NCBI GenBank assembly: GCA_015501605.1
Contig: JADNRZ010000020.1
Coordinates: forward strand, 62,001 to 126,000
DNA from: Panaeolus papilionaceus
Lineage: Eukaryota; Basidiomycota; Agaricomycetes; Agaricales
Direction of reading: 5' to 3'
DNA length: 64,000 nucleotides
Shown: in pieces, positions 59,841-64,000 of the stretch
Numbering within the stretch: the first letter of the stretch is position 1
Layout of the letters: each line of letters opens with the position of its first letter
Translations under genes and position numbers: made by a program
Notes under the pieces: generated by a model
What the model saw: only the letters and a program-made list of their open reading frames with translations
Told to the model about the DNA's origin: nothing
Database searches by the model: none

Positions 59841-60310
59841 TCGGGAACTAGGGTAGTCATCAATTCTGGCTCGAAGGAGCTTTTTCCAAGGCAGTGCGCT
59901 TTCGTCTCTGACTCTGCTTGAGGAACGGCCTGGATTTCCGTGAACAGTCCTTATTCCCATACCATCGCAACAACTTATTACCAATTAGCTCTCAAACAAA
60001 CAGGTCGTCCAACTTGAGATCTCCAAGGAGCTTGACGAGATACTTACCACCATGAGAAAGGCTGGAGAGACAACTTCCAAGACCAAAGAACTACGGGCAC
60101 TGTGTTGTTCATCATCCTTAGACGCTTAGGGAAGTCAGACCCTGCTCCCGTACCCCTGACGAAAATTGGCAAGAGATAACCACTTCCTTATCTGGGTGGA
60201 TTACGCATATTTATCTGAATGCTGCGACGACAAGCATATCCCACTCCAAGGGATAATAAAAAATATATTTGTCAGAAGGCGATGGTTTCCCGTTTTTCAA
60301 TTCCCTGTCA
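59841..60310. other. divergent promoter region
   Basis: Between laccase 2 and the small secreted gene at 60389. No coding feature. Confidence 0.4.
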
Positions 60311-60311
60311 T

Positions 60312-60320
60312 TATATAAAG
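60312..60320 (+). promoter_or_regulatory. TATA box
   Basis: TATATAAAG, 77 bp upstream of the ATG at 60389. Confidence 0.55.
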
Positions 60321-60388
60321 CGATTTGGATTCACCATATCCTTCCATCATTTTCAATATTCGCTCCCCCCAAACAATAACTAGCCGTC

Positions 60389-60746
60389 ATGCAACTCCAA
60401 TCCGCTCTTCTCTTCTTCTCTTTTGCGATCATCGCAGTGAGTATTCAACTTGTGATTTTTTTTCGTGCTAACGAAGTGCATTTGACTAGGCCACTGCTGC
60501 TGATGCTGAACCTGCTGTGTTCACTGTGGAGGAAGTCTTCGCCACCATCGTTGATACGGCCCCTTTCATGGCTGAGGCCACGACGACCCACGTCTGGACG
60601 TGAGTATTTGATTTGATTATCCGTCTACCATATGGTGCTTTAACTCTTGACCGTAATCATTTAGCCAGAGTCCCAGTATCGAGCCTACTGAAACCGTCGT
60701 CGCCCCAACCCCATCCTTGGATCCCGCCTATGATACTGCTGCATAA
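60389..60746 (+). CDS. tiny secreted hypothetical protein
   Basis: Three exons: 60389-60436, 60490-60599, 60665-60746; 79 residues with agreeing phases. Signal peptide MQLQSALLFFSFAIIAATAA. The mature part (about 60 residues) has no cysteine and is rich in Ala, Thr, Pro, Glu and Val (EPAVFTVEEVFATIVDTAPF, then TETVVAPTPSLDP). No domain recognised. The clean small exons, TATA box and signal peptide make it more credible than its length suggests. Confidence 0.6.
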
Positions 60747-63700
60747 TTTCGTACATATCTGCCACTGTTGCCTATTGAAGAACCTATCTAAATTTATGAT
60801 ATTATGTTTATACACCCGTTATACGTTCGAGTTGTAGAAGTGAGATGCTTCCAGGGTTCACTCGATCGAAGGTATTAAACCTCAACCCCATCGCTGGCCA
60901 TTGAATTATCAATTGATCGAGCGCCAGAACTCAATGACAAATGAGTCAACTATGAAGTAAGGATGATCCAATTATAAGTTTAATGTCAACCACAGCATAA
61001 TCAACTCAGAATGGGACAGCATCAACACTCATGCCCGTCAGGACAGAGCATTGTATTGATGACTATATACGTGACATCTAGCCAGTCCAAACTGAGTATC
61101 GGTGATGACGGATGCTTCAAAGAGAAGTCATCAAGCTCGGTCCGCAATTGGCATATGGTAGCATTCGCGGCACTCAGAGACCGCGTAAGTCGCATAAATA
61201 GAGAGACGTACTTCATAGTGACATCCATTTGCACTTATCTACTAAGAAGATGAGACAAAAAAAAAAATTTAATTTTTAAGTCAACACCCTGGACCTCGCT
61301 CGTGGTTCAGAACTTCGGTTTTCCATTCATCGTTGAAGGTCATCGCTTCATACCAATGCAATTATCCGGCACCGCATCAGTCACTATGCTGTTGAGTAGA
61401 AATCTCCGAGAGTATAATTCCCTAACCCGATTTGTTTTACCAACTCCTTTCATCAACATTGCGTTTGAAGGCGCTTTGATCTCCTTGCCAAGTCGATTGC
61501 ATGCACCTGAAGATACGAAGAAAATTTTTTCTTTCACTCAGCAGGAACGTAAAGATGGTTTGTGAACCTTGATACTTGCGATAACCATCGACTCGCATCA
61601 GAACCAGTAGGATACAGCCCATTTCAGGTCCAGGGGATAGCAGTGTTTTACCTGCGAGCTCGAACGGGGTCTTTATGTTCCTTAGCGGTCCGAGTCTATT
61701 CCCAGATTGTAGAGTTGCCAACTGGTGCTAGCTGCTTCGAGATCCTCGCTCGCTTGCAGTCAGTCAATTAAGCACCGTTCTCCGTGTCCTGATATATATC
61801 TGGAAAGCTTGACAGCGTGGTTTCTGAAATTTATATTCTCGGACAATTTCGTAACGACCACGACGTTGACGTGTATAATGCCGCTGGCAGTAACCACCAC
61901 CAAATGTACACGCCATTAGGGAGGATACTTGTCTTGGCAATCCCTCTTGCTTAGGAATAAGCACTGCGCGGAATGGGCTCATCATTTCGAGCTTCGCCAT
62001 CATCGGAAGAAGCGTCACCTTAATAGATACCGCGGATGATTGTACGAGCCGAAATGGCCTCGATTGTGTCGTCATATTAATACGCGGCGCCAGTTGCACG
62101 TAGCCATCGCTCTGTTGAATCAGTGCGATCATTCATGGCTCAACAGAATACAATACCGATCTATATCAATAATTCAGGTAGATGCTAAAGAAGAGAAGTT
62201 CAACAAATTAATCGGCGGAATTCTGATCAAGCAGATTGCCAGTGACCAGGGCAGAGAAACATAGGAAAGAACCTTATTTTATTTTATTGAGTTTGAGCTA
62301 TTTCGTCATTGGAGTGAGAGGATGGGTGATAAAGGTCGTCTGTACTCGCGCAGTTATGACATACATTCGTCGTTCTTCTTAATATTCCCTGGTCCAAGGT
62401 CGAAGACACACCGCCACTTCGAATACCCTATACTTCTCAATGAAGCGCCATGTTCCTCAACTTTGGTATTGTTCTTTCGCTCAGGATTCTTGCCAGCATC
62501 TGACCCCCATTACCGTTCTATCGGAATAAAGGACGTTCGTAATGATAATTAAATACCAAGCTGCTTCAGCACACAAGTCTCTCTGAGCTTACATCACTTA
62601 GGCACATCGGGACAGGCTTCGAGCCAGCCCCGAAGCCTCGGAGGACTTTTGTTGACTCGAAACCGACGCGGCTGCCGCATCGCGCGTGTGCAACGAGTAT
62701 AACGGGGCAATGATTTGTATCAACTTGGTGATACCGGAACATACTATGCACTGATACTGATATTGTGTCCGACATTCTGCTTTTCGAGAGACATGCCTGC
62801 TTGATGATCGGCCGTTGTAAGTCACGACTGCTTCGTCCCTATTCAGGGTTGTGTCAAATTATTGTCCGGGAGAGACGGTAGAACGTCGGTTGATGCACGG
62901 TTGATTGTCGGACATGTGTGAAACCCAGCGTTGAGACATAAGTAGGTCCTTGGTGACTAGGGTCAGCAGCCTATGAGCAACTTCAGTATATTCCCCTTGC
63001 CTTCTTTGTAGCTTTCAATTTTAATTGTGTGATTGTAATTTTCTCTAGCAGACACGGCGGGTGCAGTGGTTGACCACCAATAGTGCTTTGGCTGGGCTTT
63101 CCAGATGCGCGGTTTCTGCAGGACAGTCATACGAAACCCACGGCTGCTAAACGTCCAGAAGGATGCATGATCGCGGTAGTTGACATTCAGGGCTGCAACC
63201 AAACAACGCCCGCGATATTATTTACCATTGCACAGTTGTGATGATCAATTTGAACCGCCGATACAATCAGAACCTACGTTCTATGGGTGGTACCGCAGAA
63301 GAGGTGCCACGGGTTGTCTTGGAAGCTATTCAGGTGTATCAATGTGTTTACTATGTCCTCAGCTGGATTGTTAAAGTATAATAATGTGGCACCAGTAACT
63401 CATCCAGACCATACATCCTCTGGATGTGCTGGACACATTACTGTATCATATTTATAATTTCCTATTCGCTTTGCGGATATGTACCACCTCGTATTGCTCT
63501 CGTACACTGCTTCAAGTTCATGGTTCTCGTTCTGAGTCTCATGTTGTATTCAATCATATGTATTAATTGCCAACTCAACAGGGCACATAAAAATCGATCA
63601 TGGCCAGCATGGAGGCAAAGATGTGGTATGAGGCATTCTAATGAGGACATCATCATGGTCGCAAGTATTAGTGGCTCACTAAACGAAAGCAAGGAAGGAA

Positions 63701-64000
63701 CCAGAAGTAGACGTGCTCTCGTGCGAGCTAGATGTCCTTTAACATGGTTACAACAGCAAAGGTCGACGTGATCATCGCGATAAGATGAACATGCAAATAC
63801 TGGGCGACAAGCTAGACATATTGAGTTACGACCGACACAGCCTAGCACGACTTAAAATCACAATGAGGATGGAAGACAGACGATTGTGGGATGTAAGTAT
63901 GAACCCGCGAGGTAAGAGCACGTTTATCGAGGTGAGTGGATGCTCGACAGATAATTATTTGTTTTACATCAGACACACCAAATAAAGTACCTTGAATATC
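60747..64000. other. long region without a supported gene
   Basis: Short open frames on both strands only, none with splice or domain support. An A-run lies at 61255-61266. A GKSTFIE text at 63911-63931 was considered and rejected as a GTPase. Confidence 0.4.

Noticed and set aside
61302..61565. An 87-residue open frame starting MVQNFGFPFIVEG
   Set aside because: No domain, no splice support, no neighbouring exon, and an opposing frame of similar length.
63785..63985. Text NPRGKSTFIE that resembles the P-loop and start of exon 3 of the GTPase family
   Set aside because: It lacks the first glycine of Walker A, has no microexon borders, no DTPG downstream within the window and no other family text. 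Probably chance.

Overview
The window looks like nuclear DNA of a mushroom-forming basidiomycete (Agaricomycetes). Genes are split by many short introns (about 45-70 nt) with basidiomycete-type splice sites. The gene set includes an Agaricus-type fruit-body lectin pair, two laccases, a DUF6533-type membrane protein, a hydrophobin-like protein and several small secreted proteins. All exon models come from reading splice sites, frames and paralogue alignment by eye. Nothing was run.

Layout. (1) 1-7.07 kb: four lineage-type hypothetical genes, some with broken frames, around an array of TGATTAAT motifs and ending in a hairpin. This is probably one mobile element or transposon-rich block. (2) 7.07-44.6 kb: a GTPase island. 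Seven loci of AIG1/GIMAP-like P-loop GTPases (three apparently intact, four broken or truncated) are spread over 37 kb among dispersed repeats. A fatty-acid elongase, a six-cysteine secreted protein, a hydrophobin-like protein, a DUF6533 protein, a flavin monooxygenase, a multi-pass membrane protein and a small basic protein lie between them. Three DNA-transposon-like elements sit here: a 981-bp element with a 9-bp target duplication, a 1.7-kb inverted-repeat element and a 178-bp TA-flanked MITE. (3) 45.4-47.1 kb: two divergently oriented fruit-body lectin genes, one intact and one broken. (4) 48.9-53.7 kb: a secreted protein gene, then a long AT-rich region with short repeats and a candidate tRNA-derived SINE. 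(5) 54.6-59.8 kb: a convergent pair of nine-exon laccases with the same exon lengths. (6) 60.4 kb: a tiny secreted protein gene, then 3.3 kb with no gene I can support.

How it fits together. The GTPases form two subfamilies. Subfamily I (10.5 kb, 27.1 kb and the 7.1-kb fragment) has G4-like TSMWN/TTMWN. Subfamily II (43.1 kb and the remnants at 16, 24 and 31.7 kb) has TSMWD/TTMWD. In every copy where it survives, the Walker A loop is on a 34-nt microexon. The intact genes keep their exon lengths within each subfamily, so they arose by duplication of genomic DNA rather than by retroposition. The two laccases arose the same way. The window therefore shows local gene amplification and decay in a transposon-rich region holding secreted, cell-surface and possible defence or recognition functions.
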